The notes: a model not told the origin generated them from the letters alone. Positions 47,087 through 58,300 are shown, counted from the first letter of the stretch. The stretch is 64,000 bases of DNA from Corynebacterium sp. P4-C1 (GCF_030503595.1 NZ_CP129966.1:1674001-1738000); one strand, 5' to 3'. Made by a program: numbers and translations.

Positions 47087-48271
47087 GTGCTGAATTTCAT
47101 CTATTGGCCCATTTCCGCGGTGCTGTGGTTCTGGCACAAGGTCTTCGGCTACATTTTCTCGCCGGATTCCGGTGTGGCGTGGCTCTTGGCGATCGTGTTC
47201 CTGACCTTCACCATCCGTATCTTCCTGGTCAAGCCGATGGTGAACCAGCTGCGCTCCGGCCGCAAGATGCAGGAACTCCAGCCGAAGATGCAGGAGATCC
47301 GCACCAAATACGCCAAGGACCAGCAGAAACAGGCGCAGGAAATGCAGCGCCTGTACAAGGAAGCCAACATGAACCCGCTGGCCAGCTGCATTGTGCCGCT
47401 GGTGCAGATGCCGGTGTTCATTGGCCTGTTGCACGTGCTGCGCTCCTTCAACCGCACAGGCACCTCCGGCGGCGGTTTGGGCATGACCGTGGAGGAGAAC
47501 CGCAACACCGCGAACTACATCTTCTCCCCGGAAGATGTCCAGTCCTTCCTGGATGCCCGTGTCTTCGGGGTTCCGCTGTCGTCGTACATGTCCATGCCGG
47601 AAGAGCAGTTCGCGGCGTTCGCCCCGGCGGACTTCACCCGCACTGAAATCATCATGGTGGCCCTGCCGATGGTCATCGCCTGTGTGCTGCTGACCCACTT
47701 CAACGCGCGCATGTCCATGAGCCGCCAGCGCGAGCGCATGGCCAAGCGCAAGGCTGAGCAGGCGGCCGCCGGCAAGAAGCCGGATCAGACCGGTCCGGGT
47801 TCGCCGGAAATGATGGAAATGCAGATGAAGACCATGAACGGCATGATGCTGTGGTTCCTCCCGGCAACCCTGTTGTTCACCGGCTTCCTGTGGCACATCG
47901 GCCTGTTGACCTACATGCTGTCCAACAACGTGTGGACCTTCTTCCAGACCAAGCTCGTCTACGCCAAGATGGATAAGGAAGAGGCGGAAGAGGAAGAGGC
48001 TAAGCGCGAAGCGAAGCGCGCTTCCGCCCCCGTGGCTGGTGCGCGGACCGTGGACAACCGTTCCAAGAAACAGCGTCAGCGCGATGCTGCGAAGCAACGC
48101 GCCAACAACGCCCACCCGGAGAACGACGCGATCAACGATGCGGCGAAAGACCGAGCGAAGACGGAGACGGATTCTTCCGGAACTGACCCGAATATCGGTC
48201 TGAAGCCCAAGCCCGGCGCCAAGCCGGACAACCCAAAGAAGGGCAAGAAGAAAAAGAAGAAGGGTAAGTAG
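47087..48271 (+). CDS. yidC: YidC membrane protein insertase
   Basis: A 394-residue insertase from a GTG. Five to six membrane segments are seen, including the first near residue 25-45, the amphipathic FMQ/MQEIRTKYAKDQQKQAQEM region, and PLVQMPVFIGLLHVL. The C-terminal tail from about residue 295 is long, basic and ends in a Lys-rich stretch, typical of actinobacterial YidC. No jag gene follows; rsmG starts five bases later. Confidence 0.95.
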   Translation: MLNFIYWPISAVLWFWHKVFGYIFSPDSGVAWLLAIVFLTFTIRIFLVKPMVNQLRSGRKMQELQPKMQEIRTKYAKDQQKQAQEMQRLYKEANMNPLASCIVPLVQMPVFIGLLHVLRSFNRTGTSGGGLGMTVEENRNTANYIFSPEDVQSFLDARVFGVPLSSYMSMPEEQFAAFAPADFTRTEIIMVALPMVIACVLLTHFNARMSMSRQRERMAKRKAEQAAAGKKPDQTGPGSPEMMEMQMKTMNGMMLWFLPATLLFTGFLWHIGLLTYMLSNNVWTFFQTKLVYAKMDKEEAEEEEAKREAKRASAPVAGARTVDNRSKKQRQRDAAKQRANNAHPENDAINDAAKDRAKTETDSSGTDPNIGLKPKPGAKPDNPKKGKKKKKKGK

Positions 48272-48275
48272 GCAG

Positions 48276-48917
48276 ATGCCTGACTCAATGCCCCAGAGGG
48301 AGGATGCGCCCGTCGCAGCCGCAGAGATCTTCGGTGACCGGCTGCCGCTCGCGCAGGCCTACCACGACTCCCTAGCCACCACCGCCGCCGAGCGCGGTTT
48401 CATCGGACCGAAGGAAGTCAGCCGCCTGTGGAGCCGCCACGTGCTCAACTGCGCCGTCATCGCGGAGGCCTTCGACGAGGGCCTTAGCGTCGCCGACATC
48501 GGTTCCGGCGCGGGCCTGCCTGGCATTCCGCTGGCGATTGCCCGCCCCGACCTGCAGGTCACGCTTATCGAGCCCCTGCTGAAGCGCTCTACCTACCTGG
48601 GCGAGATCACCAGGGAGCTCGGTCTCAGCAACGTCACGGTCGTGCGCGGCCGCGCCGAGGAGCAGAAAAAGAAGCTTTTCGACGTCACCACCTCCCGCGC
48701 CGTCGCTCCCCTGGGCAAATTGGCCGGCTGGTCCCTTCCCCTGGTCTGCCCAGGCGGTTCCATGACTGCGATGAAGGGCGCGAGCGTGGCCGAGGAACTA
48801 GAGCGTGATGCCACCCAGATAACCAAGGCCGGCGGCACTGACGCTGAGATCCTCACCGTTGGTGAGGGCTTGCTGGAACAACCGACCACGTTGATCCGCA
48901 TTGTGCGGGCTGGCTAA
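48276..48917 (+). CDS. rsmG: 16S rRNA (guanine-N7) methyltransferase RsmG
   Basis: A 213-residue SAM-dependent methyltransferase that modifies G527 of 16S rRNA. The motifs are SRLWSRHVLNCAVI, VADIGSGAGLPGIPLAIARP and ITRELGLSNVTVVRGRAEE. It lies between yidC and parA in the usual order. Confidence 0.95.
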   Translation: MPDSMPQREDAPVAAAEIFGDRLPLAQAYHDSLATTAAERGFIGPKEVSRLWSRHVLNCAVIAEAFDEGLSVADIGSGAGLPGIPLAIARPDLQVTLIEPLLKRSTYLGEITRELGLSNVTVVRGRAEEQKKKLFDVTTSRAVAPLGKLAGWSLPLVCPGGSMTAMKGASVAEELERDATQITKAGGTDAEILTVGEGLLEQPTTLIRIVRAG

Positions 48918-48963
48918 CGGATGTCCGGGTGCTCTACTAATCTGGCACTGACTAGTTTTTGCT

Positions 48964-48993
48964 GATTGATACTGATCGATAGTGATCGATACT
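48964..48993. repeat. Three 10-bp tandem repeats before parA
   Basis: GATTGATACT, GATCGATAGT and GATCGATACT follow one another at 48964-48993, 20 bases before the chosen parA start. The 10-base period places each unit on the same face of the helix, which suits cooperative protein binding. It could be a parA operator. Confidence 0.7.
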
Positions 48994-49013
48994 GAACCGT
49001 GACGGGAGGCCAC

Positions 49014-49961
49014 GTGGACGACCAGCAGTGGGATGACACCCCGATTGCTGCGGCGGCTCGCCGTGCGGCGCAGATGAATAGCGGGAAGGCGACGGTGCCT
49101 AAGCCGGAGCAGCCGCGCCTGATCACAGTGGCGAACCAGAAGGGCGGTGTGGGCAAGACCACCACGTCCGTGAATCTGGCGGCGTCGCTGGCCAAGCTGG
49201 GCCGCAAGGTGCTTGTCGTGGACTTGGACCCGCAGGGCAACGCATCCACCGCGCTGGGTGCGGGCCACCGCGACGGGGAGACGTCCAGCTATGAGCTCCT
49301 CATCGGTGAGGCCACTGCGGAGGAGGCGCTGCAGCGCTCCGGGGACAACGACAATCTGTGGTGCATTCCTGCCACGATCGACTTGGCCGGAGCGGAGATC
49401 GAGTTGGTCAGCCTGGTCCGCCGCGAGTACCGCCTGGCGGACGCGCTGCGCGGGGGATTCCTCGACGAGCACGGCTTCGACTATGTTTTCGTCGACTGTC
49501 CGCCGTCGTTGGGCCTGCTCACCATCAACGCGATGAATGCTGTCGACGAGGTGCTCATTCCGATCCAGTGCGAGTACTACGCGCTCGAGGGCGTGGGCCA
49601 GCTTCTGAACAACATTACGATGATCCGCGGTGCCCTGAACCCGAATCTGCACATCTCTGCTGTGCTGCTGACGATGTACGACGCACGCACGAAGCTTTCC
49701 GAGCAGGTGGCCGAGGAAGTCCGCGGCCAGTTCGGCGACGTGGTGATGCGCAACATGATCCCGCGCTCAGTCAAGGTATCGGAAGCGCCGGGTTACGGCC
49801 AGACCGTGATCGAGTACGACCCGGGCTCCCGTGGCGCGTTGGCGTATTTCGACGCCGCGCGCGAACTGGCCACCCGCGGCGATTACCAGCCGCACGAGAC
49901 GACCGGGCCGATCGGTGTGAGCCCGGAGATTTTCGCCCAGCTGGGCGAGGAGGACGAGTAG
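49014..49961 (+). CDS. parA: ParA chromosome-partitioning ATPase
   Basis: A 315-residue deviant Walker ATPase: [23 protein letters not shown], and [16 protein letters not shown]. It works with ParB to segregate origins. The GTG at 49014 has GGGAGG five bases upstream; an earlier GTG at 48999 lacks this. It is five bases before parB. Confidence 0.95.
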   Translation: MDDQQWDDTPIAAAARRAAQMNSGKATVPKPEQPRLITVANQKGGVGKTTTSVNLAASLAKLGRKVLVVDLDPQGNASTALGAGHRDGETSSYELLIGEATAEEALQRSGDNDNLWCIPATIDLAGAEIELVSLVRREYRLADALRGGFLDEHGFDYVFVDCPPSLGLLTINAMNAVDEVLIPIQCEYYALEGVGQLLNNITMIRGALNPNLHISAVLLTMYDARTKLSEQVAEEVRGQFGDVVMRNMIPRSVKVSEAPGYGQTVIEYDPGSRGALAYFDAARELATRGDYQPHETTGPIGVSPEIFAQLGEEDE

Positions 49962-49965
49962 AGCA

Positions 49966-51048
49966 ATGGCAGAGCAACGCAAAGGCGGTCTAGGCCGTGG
50001 GTTGGCGGCGCTGATTCCGTCGAACCCGGACCACCACCAGAAGACGGGCCCGCTCGGGGACGGCGCGGCGGATGTCATCATCGGCGGCAGCAAGGGCGCC
50101 CGCGACGAGAACAACGCGCCCAAAAAGAAGAAGCAAGTCAAAGGTGCCCCGACGATTCCGGGCGCACCGTCGGTCGGCCGCTCTTCCTCCGTCCCGGCCG
50201 CGATGGTGACGGGTGCTGCGGCGGACGCTGGCGGCGCCGCCGATTCTTTCGGCGCCTCCTACCAGGAGATCCCCATTGGGGATATTTTCCCGAACGCGAA
50301 GCAGCCGCGCACCACCTTCGATGAGGAGGAGCTGGCTGAGCTGGTCCACTCCGTCAAGGAATTCGGCCTCCTGCAGCCGATCGTGGTCCGTCCGGCGAAG
50401 GACGGCTACGAGCTCATCATGGGTGAGCGCCGCTGGCGTGCTTCCTCCAAGGCGGGCCTGAAGCGCATTCCGGCGATCGTCCGCGAAACCTCCGACGAGG
50501 ACATGCTGCGCGACGCGTTGCTGGAGAATATCCACCGCGTGCAGCTCAACCCGCTGGAAGAGGCTGCCGCCTACCAGCAGCTTCTCGACGAATTCGGGGT
50601 CACCCAGGAGCAGCTCGCCGACCGTCTCGGCCGCTCCCGTCCAGTGATTACCAACTCGATCCGTCTGCTCAACCTCCCGGTACCGGTGCAGCGCCGCGTC
50701 GCCGCTGGTGTGCTGAGCGCCGGCCATGCCCGCGCCCTTCTTGGCGTCAAGGTCGGCCCGGAGGCCCAGGAGCAGCTCGCCGACCGCATTGTCGCCGAGG
50801 GCTTGTCCGTCCGCGCGACCGAAGAGGCGGTGACGTTGCTCAACCGCCAGGGTGCCCTGCCTGACAAGCCGAAGCGTGAGCCGGTGCCGCAGCCCGAGTT
50901 CCTCACGCAGGCCGCCGACCGTCTCGCCGACGAGTGGGACACCAAGGTCTCGGTGACCATGGGTAAGCGCAAGGGGAAGATCGTCGTTGAGTTCGGCGAC
51001 CGCGACGATTTCGAGCGCATCATGGCGCTCATCGAGGGCACGGACTAG
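49966..51048 (+). CDS. parB: ParB chromosome-partitioning protein
   Basis: A 360-residue CTPase/DNA-binding protein with an N-terminal [13 protein letters not shown] motif that stimulates ParA, the ParB/Srx domain ([51 protein letters not shown]) and a helix-turn-helix ([19 protein letters not shown]). No parS site was seen in the window. Confidence 0.96.
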   Translation: MAEQRKGGLGRGLAALIPSNPDHHQKTGPLGDGAADVIIGGSKGARDENNAPKKKKQVKGAPTIPGAPSVGRSSSVPAAMVTGAAADAGGAADSFGASYQEIPIGDIFPNAKQPRTTFDEEELAELVHSVKEFGLLQPIVVRPAKDGYELIMGERRWRASSKAGLKRIPAIVRETSDEDMLRDALLENIHRVQLNPLEEAAAYQQLLDEFGVTQEQLADRLGRSRPVITNSIRLLNLPVPVQRRVAAGVLSAGHARALLGVKVGPEAQEQLADRIVAEGLSVRATEEAVTLLNRQGALPDKPKREPVPQPEFLTQAADRLADEWDTKVSVTMGKRKGKIVVEFGDRDDFERIMALIEGTD

Positions 51049-51058
51049 CCAAAGGGCC

Positions 51059-51715
51059 ATGCCGCTGCGACACGCCCGGGTGATTCCGCTGGACGCGGTC
51101 ACCGTGGACCGCATTCACCGCACCGCGGCCCGGAGCGTGTTCTGGGAGCTGGACCCGCTCGGTGATGCGTTCGGCGGCACGGACTCGGACGTCGATAAGG
51201 CGGCTTGGCTCCTCTCGCGCACCTACGAGCAGCCCGCGGTGGGCTTTTCCATCGTCGACCCCGCGGCCACGTCCGGCGCGCATGCGACGGTCCTCATGTG
51301 CCCGCCGTCCGCGGCGCCCGGCGCTGTGCGCATGCCCACCGCCCCGTTTTCCGCTGACGCATTTTGCCTGACTAGCCTGCACATCGATGCCGCCGTCGCG
51401 GGGATCGGCTGGGAGGCAGTGCTTATCGACGCCGCCGTCGCCTCACTCACCCAGCAGTCCATCTCCGCCGTCGAGGCGTTCGGTGTGCGCTCCGATCGTC
51501 CGGAAGAGCTGACTCCGATGTGCCGGCGGCTGGTGGACCAGCGGACCTTGATCGGCCTGATGGATGTCGATGTTCTCGAATCAGCGGGGTTCAAGGTGGT
51601 GGCCGACCACCCAGCCATTCCGCGGCTTCGGCTTGAGCTGCCGCCCGCGCACGGCCTGCTCACCGAGCGCGAGATCGCAGAGCTCCTCGCCGCTGTCCCA
51701 GTAGGAGGGCGCTAG
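51059..51715 (+). CDS. GNAT-like protein downstream of parB
   Basis: A 218-residue protein in the position of Rv3916c of Mycobacterium tuberculosis. It has a weak acetyltransferase-like layout (FCLTSLHIDAAVAGIGWEAVLIDAAVASL in the CoA-binding place) but no clear Q/RxxGxG/A motif. The ATG at 51059 has AAAGGG before it. The role is unknown. Confidence 0.75.
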   Translation: MPLRHARVIPLDAVTVDRIHRTAARSVFWELDPLGDAFGGTDSDVDKAAWLLSRTYEQPAVGFSIVDPAATSGAHATVLMCPPSAAPGAVRMPTAPFSADAFCLTSLHIDAAVAGIGWEAVLIDAAVASLTQQSISAVEAFGVRSDRPEELTPMCRRLVDQRTLIGLMDVDVLESAGFKVVADHPAIPRLRLELPPAHGLLTEREIAELLAAVPVGGR

Positions 51716-51744
51716 CGGCCCCTGTGCCCCTGAGAGCTAGAGGG

Positions 51745-52923
51745 CTAGGCGCGTTCCTGGCGCAGCAGTTCCGTGAAGGAGTAGGTGCCGGTGGGCTGGT
51801 TGTCCTGCTCGAGCAGGTACAGGCGCTTCACTGCTACAACGATGGCCTCGGCGATCGCGTCGCGCTGCGTCGGGTCCGTGACGATCGCCATGTCGTGGGC
51901 GTTGGTTACGTAGCCCAGTACGACTTCCACCGACGGCATCTGCGTCATGCGCAGAAGCTCCCACGTGCGTCCGTGGTTGTAGCAGTTGCCCAGCTCCGTG
52001 CGGGCGACGATCTCGCGCTGGATGAAGCCGGAGAGCATCTCGCCCGTCATGGACGACGCACCGAGCTCCGAACCGAAGTAGAACGTGGCTACACCGTTGG
52101 CCTTCTCGTTCTGGTAGCGGTCCAGCTGCAGGGAGATCAGCAGGTCGGCCTCGAAGCTGTTCGCCAAATCAGCGCGGGTCTTCGCTGGCGGGCAGTCGCC
52201 GCGCGGCCCCGACATGATGGTCTCCATGCCTGCGGCGATCATGCGGGCCTCGACCCGGGAGGCCAGATCCCACAGAATCTCCTCCTCGGTGATCTCGCCG
52301 TAGGGTCCTTTGATCGACGCCATGTCTTGCGGATTGAAATTCGGGTCGATGACCACCCGCTTGCCGGTCAGGCGCGGGCCAGCCATGCGCACCACTTCCC
52401 GCTCCCGGATGGCTTGGGGGGAACCGCCCGTGATACGGCGGCCCAGCAGGCTCAGAGCGTGCAGTGTCTCAGGACCGCACACACCGTCATCCTGGATGCC
52501 GTAGTTCAGCTGGTAGGTGGACAGTGCTTCGTGGGTGTCGGGTCCGAAGTGCCCGTCGATACGCCCCGAGTAGAAACCGAGCTCCTGCAGCTGCTTCTGC
52601 AGCTGGCTCACGTCGTCGCCGACGAGGATCTGGTTGGGCTGGTACGACAGCGCGCGGGCGCCCAACGTGTAGGACGCCTGGCGCAGTTCACGCAAGGTGA
52701 TGTCGTCGATCTCGCCGGAAGGGAGAATGCCGCGGGACTGCTGGAATGCCTTCAGCGTCGTGGCCAGTTCCTCGTCGAAATACATCTCCGACTGGGAGAA
52801 ACGGCGGCGGTTCCACTCCCCCACATCGCCCTGGAAGTCGTCCAGCAACCCGAGTCGTGCGAGGGTCGAGCGGACTTCAGCGACGCGCGCGCTGGAGTCG
52901 CCCACTCGATACGTACCTAACAC
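51745..52923 (-). CDS. cwlM: CwlM-like peptidoglycan regulator (pseudo-amidase)
   Basis: A 392-residue cytoplasmic protein with two N-terminal peptidoglycan-binding-type repeats (about 5-75 and 95-165) and an amidase_3 fold. In the fold, the zinc motif DPGHGG is DPNFNPQD and the SLH motif is SLQLDRYQN, so metal ligands are missing. In mycobacteria CwlM is phosphorylated by PknB and then activates MurA. The C-terminal QPTGTYSFTELL contains Thr residues in the region where the mycobacterial protein is phosphorylated. There is no signal peptide. Confidence 0.88.
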   Translation of the reverse strand: MLGTYRVGDSSARVAEVRSTLARLGLLDDFQGDVGEWNRRRFSQSEMYFDEELATTLKAFQQSRGILPSGEIDDITLRELRQASYTLGARALSYQPNQILVGDDVSQLQKQLQELGFYSGRIDGHFGPDTHEALSTYQLNYGIQDDGVCGPETLHALSLLGRRITGGSPQAIREREVVRMAGPRLTGKRVVIDPNFNPQDMASIKGPYGEITEEEILWDLASRVEARMIAAGMETIMSGPRGDCPPAKTRADLANSFEADLLISLQLDRYQNEKANGVATFYFGSELGASSMTGEMLSGFIQREIVARTELGNCYNHGRTWELLRMTQMPSVEVVLGYVTNAHDMAIVTDPTQRDAIAEAIVVAVKRLYLLEQDNQPTGTYSFTELLRQERA

Positions 52924-53029
52924 AAGTCACCTTCCTGACCGTCAGCCTTGAGGATCGCTTTCATCTTACTGGCACCCCACCAGCATTAGACGAATGCCAT
53001 GCTTGAGTGCTGTTGTGTCAGCCGGCTTC

Positions 53030-53353
53030 TCAGATGTGGGGCTGCACGCGGGAGAGAATCTCGCCCTTCGGGCGCAGGCTGTTGAATTCGTCGACCTTCT
53101 GGCCGTCCTTGAAGATGATCACCGTCGGAATGGTCAACACCTGGTAGAGCGCGCCCAGGGTGCGCTCATCGTCCATGTTCACCTTGGCGATCTTCACCCG
53201 TCCATCGAGTTCCTCAGCAACCTCATTCAGAATCGGCGACAGCTTCTGGCACGGGCCGCACCATTCCGCCCAGAAATCGACGAGAACCGGGATATTCGAC
53301 TCAATGACTTCCGATTTGAAGGTGTCCTGCGTGACGTCGACGACTTTGCTCAT
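53030..53353 (-). CDS. trxA: Thioredoxin
   Basis: A 107-residue cytosolic thioredoxin with FWAEWCGPCQKLSP and the cis-Pro in IPTVIIF. It receives electrons from the reductase encoded 156 bases upstream. A hairpin lies between them, so they may be transcribed separately. Confidence 0.96.
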   Translation of the reverse strand: MSKVVDVTQDTFKSEVIESNIPVLVDFWAEWCGPCQKLSPILNEVAEELDGRVKIAKVNMDDERTLGALYQVLTIPTVIIFKDGQKVDEFNSLRPKGEILSRVQPHI

Positions 53354-53433
53354 ACGCTCCTACTTCCTTCGGTTAGCTCCGTCTTCACGGCTTTGTTCAA
53401 CCGCGGGTTCACGACCATGGTGTTGGGACCCAC

Positions 53434-53486
53434 GGTGAAAAACCGAGTTTACGTGCATGGATGCAAAAAACCGGCGTTTTTTCACC
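53434..53486. terminator. Hairpin between trxB and thioredoxin gene
   Basis: GGTGAAAAA (53434-53442) can pair with TTTTTCACC (53478-53486); a smaller AAAAAAC/GTTTTTT hairpin (53465-53471 with 53476-53482) lies inside it. It might end or attenuate trxB transcripts. Confidence 0.4.
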
Positions 53487-53509
53487 TGGGGTTTTGCTGT
53501 GACTTGGGT

Positions 53510-54589
53510 TTACAGCGCCTCGAGGTAGTGCTCCGCGTCGATGGCGGCGCGGCAGCCCGAGCCCGCTGCGGTGATGGCCTGGCGGTAGTAGTTGTCCACC
53601 AAGTCGCCAGCGGCGAACACACCCGGGACCGACGTCTTCGTGCTCGGCTGCTCGACGGTGACGTAGCCCTCCGCATCGGTGACCACCTGGCCGTCGAGGA
53701 AGCCGGAGCGCGGGTCATGGCCGATGGCGACGAACAGTGCAGTGGCGTCCAGGGTGGACTCCTCCCCCGTTGCGGTGTTCTTGATGCGCAGACCACCAAC
53801 GCTGCCGCTGCCGCCGTCCTCGAGCACTTCCTCGACGACCGAGTTGGTGAGGAATTCGATCTTCTCGTTCTCCTTGGCGCGGTCCAGCATGATCTGGGAG
53901 GCGCGGAATTCCTCGCGGCGGTGAATGATGGTCACCTTGGAGCCGAAGCGGGTGAGGAAGGTGGCCTCCTCCATCGCGGAGTCGCCGCCGCCGACAACGG
54001 CGATGTGGTGGTCTTTGAAGAAGAACCCGTCGCACGTCGCGCAGGTGGACACGCCGCGGCCGGTGAGCTCCTGCTCCCCCGGAATGCCGAGGTGGCGCGG
54101 GGCAGCACCGGTGGCGAGGATGATCGAGCGGGCACGGAACTCGTCGTCGCCGACGAACACCTTCTTGATGTCGCCTTCCAGCTCCACCCGGTCCACCTGG
54201 TCAGCGCGCAGGTCGGCGCCGAAACGCTCGGCCTGGGCCCGCATCTCCATCATCAGGTCCGGGCCCATGATGCCGTTTTGGAAACCGGGGAAGTTCTCCA
54301 CCTCGGTGGTGTTCATCAGCTCGCCGCCGTACTCGTAGCCCTCGAAGACCAGGGGCTTCAGGTCGGCGCGCGCCGTGTACAGCGCGGCGGTGTACCCGGC
54401 CGGGCCGGAACCGACGACGATCACATCGTGGATGGTCGCGTCCCCTGCGTCAGTGCCCGCTTGCGCAGCAGCTTCCTTCATCGGTTCGGTCGGTGCAGTC
54501 TCCGGCGCGGATGTGAAGCCGCCCAGCACATTGGCGGAGGGGAATTGCGGTGTTGCGCTCTTCGGCGCGTTGGACCCTGTCTCTGTCAT
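53510..54589 (-). CDS. trxB: Thioredoxin reductase
   Basis: A 359-residue FAD/NADPH reductase: [16 protein letters not shown] (FAD), CATCDG (redox pair), [13 protein letters not shown] (NADPH) and [12 protein letters not shown]. The catalytic domain begins near residue 53 ([10 protein letters not shown]). The N-terminal 50 residues, Ala/Pro/Thr-rich, are extra to the usual enzyme. The start lies 14 bases after the sigM stop, with GGAG close to the ATG. An internal ATG near residue 37 is an alternative start. Confidence 0.93.
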   Translation of the reverse strand: MTETGSNAPKSATPQFPSANVLGGFTSAPETAPTEPMKEAAAQAGTDAGDATIHDVIVVGSGPAGYTAALYTARADLKPLVFEGYEYGGELMNTTEVENFPGFQNGIMGPDLMMEMRAQAERFGADLRADQVDRVELEGDIKKVFVGDDEFRARSIILATGAAPRHLGIPGEQELTGRGVSTCATCDGFFFKDHHIAVVGGGDSAMEEATFLTRFGSKVTIIHRREEFRASQIMLDRAKENEKIEFLTNSVVEEVLEDGGSGSVGGLRIKNTATGEESTLDATALFVAIGHDPRSGFLDGQVVTDAEGYVTVEQPSTKTSVPGVFAAGDLVDNYYRQAITAAGSGCRAAIDAEHYLEAL

Positions 54590-54603
54590 GGGCTCCAGTG
54601 TAG

Positions 54604-55245
54604 TTATCCCGTCAAGGTCTCCGTCAGCGCCTGCCGGGCACGGTTCCGGCGTGATTTCACGGTGCCGGGACGCACGCCCAAATGGGAGGCGGCGGAGTTG
54701 ATGGAGTGACCGGCGACGTCGATAAGCATCAACGCCCGCTGCTGCGCGGCCGGAAGTTTGAGCACGGCTTGGCGGAGCGCGACGAGGCGGTCGAGGTTGC
54801 CCAGCGGGTCGTGCGCGAGGTAGCGGTTCGCGTCCTGGGTGAGCTTCTCCTCGTCGTCGAGGCTGGTGTGCTGGCGCTTATTGTCGGCGCGTTTGGCATG
54901 GTCGTAGCCCGCGTTGAGGACCAGCCGGTGCAGCCATGTGGTGAGCGCGGACTCCGAGCGGAAGGTGTGCATGTTGCGAGACGCCTTGAACAGCGCGTCC
55001 TGCACGATGTCCTGCGCGTCGTGCTCGTTGCGCGCGTATTTCCTGGCCACCGCCATCATGCGCTGCCGATGCCTTTCGACGATCAGCGCGAATGCCCGGT
55101 GGTCCCCCGCGACGTAGTCCTTGACCAGTGCCTTGTCTGTCTTTCTCTGCTGCTGCTGTTTGCGTTGGGCGTTGAGCCTGTAGCTCCGCGCAAGGCGGCC
55201 GTGGCTGTGTGTCTTGTCTTGCGTGTGCCCGTTAGTGAGCGTCAT
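54604..55245 (-). CDS. sigM: ECF sigma factor SigM
   Basis: A 213-residue ECF sigma factor: region 2 from about residue 50 ([33 protein letters not shown]), region 4 from about 150 ([38 protein letters not shown], in parts). In C. glutamicum SigM responds to disulfide stress and controls trxB. The usual anti-sigma gene rsmA is not seen between sigM and trxB. The N-terminal 40 residues are Gln/Lys/Arg-rich. Confidence 0.92.
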   Translation of the reverse strand: MTLTNGHTQDKTHSHGRLARSYRLNAQRKQQQQRKTDKALVKDYVAGDHRAFALIVERHRQRMMAVARKYARNEHDAQDIVQDALFKASRNMHTFRSESALTTWLHRLVLNAGYDHAKRADNKRQHTSLDDEEKLTQDANRYLAHDPLGNLDRLVALRQAVLKLPAAQQRALMLIDVAGHSINSAASHLGVRPGTVKSRRNRARQALTETLTG

Positions 55246-55384
55246 GTGTCCCTGTCCCCCCCGAACAAGTCCTCCCCGATATGTGTGGTGCGTAACCCAT
55301 TGTGCCCCGCGCTGGGCCGGGACGCTCGCGGCGGTTGCGCATTACAGTGCGCAATGCTGGGGCCAGTTCAGGGGCAGGGGGGTT

Positions 55385-58300
55385 CTAGCGCATGCGCGTG
55401 CCCACGACGGTGACGCCGCGGATGACAGCTGCGGAACCGTCCCAGTTCTCGTCGCCGACAGGTGCGCTGAAGGAGATGACGAGACCGGTGACCGGTGCGG
55501 CGTTGCCCTGGTTCTCTTTCCCGATCTCGATGTCCGTCCGGCCGTTCTTCAGCGTCCCGTCGGAGAGAACGGGCAGGTGGTTGATGTCGGTGGCGGTGGC
55601 GTCCCCGGTCGGCTCGTTGATGCCGTAGACGGTGTAGTTCAGCCCGCCACTGGTGTCGGCCGTTGTTGTCGCTGTGGCTGTATCGATGATCAGCTCTTCC
55701 GGAATGAACGCGGCGTTGCCCCCGGCCCCGTCACCCGTTTCCGTTCCCGCGGTGATCAGGATCTTCTCCCCCGCGGCGGCGGAGGCGGCGGTGGTGTCGT
55801 TGCCGTCGACGAGCGCGGCGAAATCTGTGCTCCTGCTGCTGTCGTCGCGGCTTTCGCCCCACGTTGAAGCGTTGAGCGGGGCGATGATGACGGGCAGTTT
55901 CCCGGCGGGGGCGTTCTCGATGCCTTCGGAGACCTGCTCGGCACCGTCGCGCGCGGATTCGTTGGTGATCGGGGAATCCGGCCTGGTGCTGAACATGCCC
56001 ACGAGGTAGACAGTCAGCGTGGCGACGAGGACGACTGCCGTGATCGCCACCGCGACGAGCCCCGCGGTGCCCAGCGTGCCCAGGCCGCGCTCGCCGAAGC
56101 CGCCGCGTCGGGCCGTGTGCCCGGAATCCTCTTGCTCGAGCTGGCCGAGCTGGTCGAGCTGGTGCGGCTGCTGGCTTGTCAGGCGGGCGGGTGCCGGGGT
56201 GCCCTCAGGGCCGCCTGCACCGGAGATAGCCGCCAGTTGCTGCCCGATCGCACGGTAGTCGGGAAGCTCGTTGCCGGTGTCGCCGCCCGTGTTGCGTGCA
56301 CTGAGAACCGCGCTGTCGAGGGCGTCGGTCTCTGCGGAACCGGCGAGCAACTCGAGGGCGGAGGCGTACGCGGAGACGTCGGCATCGATGTCAGCGTCGG
56401 GCAGAACGGCCGGGAAGGCCAGGACGACCGTGCCGTTGTCGCTCACCCGCATGCGGTTGCGGTTGTCCAGGCCGAGGGCCACGCCGCGCTCGTGCGCCTG
56501 CGCCATGGTCTCGGTGAGGGGGAGCATGGCGGAAGCGACGGCTTCGTCGAGAAGCGTTGCGCCCGAATCCGCGACCGTCTTGAGGTCCGAGCCCGGCACC
56601 CACTCGGCGACGACGACGCAACCGGTGCGGTAGCGGACCGTCTCGATGACGGGCGCGATCGCCGGCAAGTTGAGCGCGGCGAGCTGGTTCGTGCGGTGGC
56701 AGATTCCCGCCGCGTCGATGGCGGCCTGACGTGGAGACACTGGGGCCAGCGGTGCGGCGCCGCAGGTGTCCACGAAGGTGAGGGCGACCATGCGGCCGGT
56801 GGCCTGCTCGCGGGCCTGCCAGAAGCGGGCGGATGCGCTCGCGCCGTAGTCGCGCAGTAGGCGGAAACGGCCGTCGGAAACCGCCGCGCCGGGCACCAGG
56901 CGGGGGCCGCGCACAACGCCGGCGGACATTGGCGGCGGGATCGGGGATGCGTTGAACGTGTCGTCAACGAAGATCTGGGAGGACGCCTCCTGCGGATCGA
57001 CCTCGCCAGCCGGGATTTGGTCCGCGGGGCTGGTGTGCACGATGCTTCCCAGGCCCGGAATGCGTGCGAGGGCGGCCCCCAGGTTGCGCACCTCCGGCAG
57101 TTTGGAGAACGACAGGGCAACGCCGGTCGCGATGACGAACACCACGCCGAGAATCAGGATCTCCAGCAGCAACCCGAAGGAGTCGCGTCGGCCCAGCGCC
57201 ACGGCGAGGCCCGGCATGCCTCCGGGGATGAAGCGCAGCAGGAAACGCACGAGCATGGCGGTGGCCACGCCCACCAGGCCCGCGGCGGCGGCCCACACGG
57301 AGGTGTGCAGGACGGAGCCGGAATTCAGTGAGCCCAGCTTCCGGCGCAGCAGGTAGGCACCGATCACCGCACCAGCCACGAAGCCGAAGCCGTTGGCTGC
57401 GCCGAGCAGCACCACCACCTGGTCGGGGCGGGAGGCCATTGTGGGCGCCAGGATGGCCAGCACGACCTTGGTCAGCGTAATGCCGGCGATGATGAATGTC
57501 GGCGTCCACGCTTCCTCCCGGGCGTAGAACACGCGCAGGTGCAGCATCACCAGAGCGTAAGGGATGAGCGTGAACGCGCTGAAGCTGAGCGTCAGGCCCA
57601 GGGTGCGCGCTTCCTGGTTGGTGAAGTTGCCGTAGCCGAACAGGGCGTTGCCGATGTCGGGGCCCAGCGCCGTCATGAAGATGATGATGGGGATCAGCGC
57701 GATGAACGTCAGCTTCGTGCCCAATGTCAGGTCGCGGACCACGGCCTCGTCGTCGCCGTCGGCGGCGTTGCGGGACAGGCGTGGCATGATCGCCGTCAGC
57801 AGGGTCACGCCGACGATGCCGTACGGCACCTGGAGCAGCTGCCAGTGCTGCATGTAGATCACCGGGGCGGAGCCGTCCACGCCCGAGGCGATGCGGTTGT
57901 TGATGATGTAGCCGGCCTGCGAGATCGCCACATACGTCACGATCGCCAGGGCCATCCCGCCGAACTGCTTGAGGCGTTCGTCGATGCCCCACAGCGGGCG
58001 TAGGTCGATCTTCAGCCGCCGGAGCGCGGGCAGCATGATCAGGCACTGCACCGCGACACCGAGGGTGGTGCCCAGGCCGAGTAGGAGGATGTGCGGGTCG
58101 GTGACCCCTGTGTGCTCCTTGGGGTCGAGCTGCCCCGGCAGGATCATGTACAGCACCATGACGCCGATGGAGACCAGGTTGTTCGCCACCGGCGCCCACG
58201 CTCCGGGGCGGAACACCTCCTTCGTGTTCAAGATGGCCATGAACAGGGAGAACAGGCCGTAGAACATGATTTGCGGGAGCAGCAGGTAGGCGAACGACGT

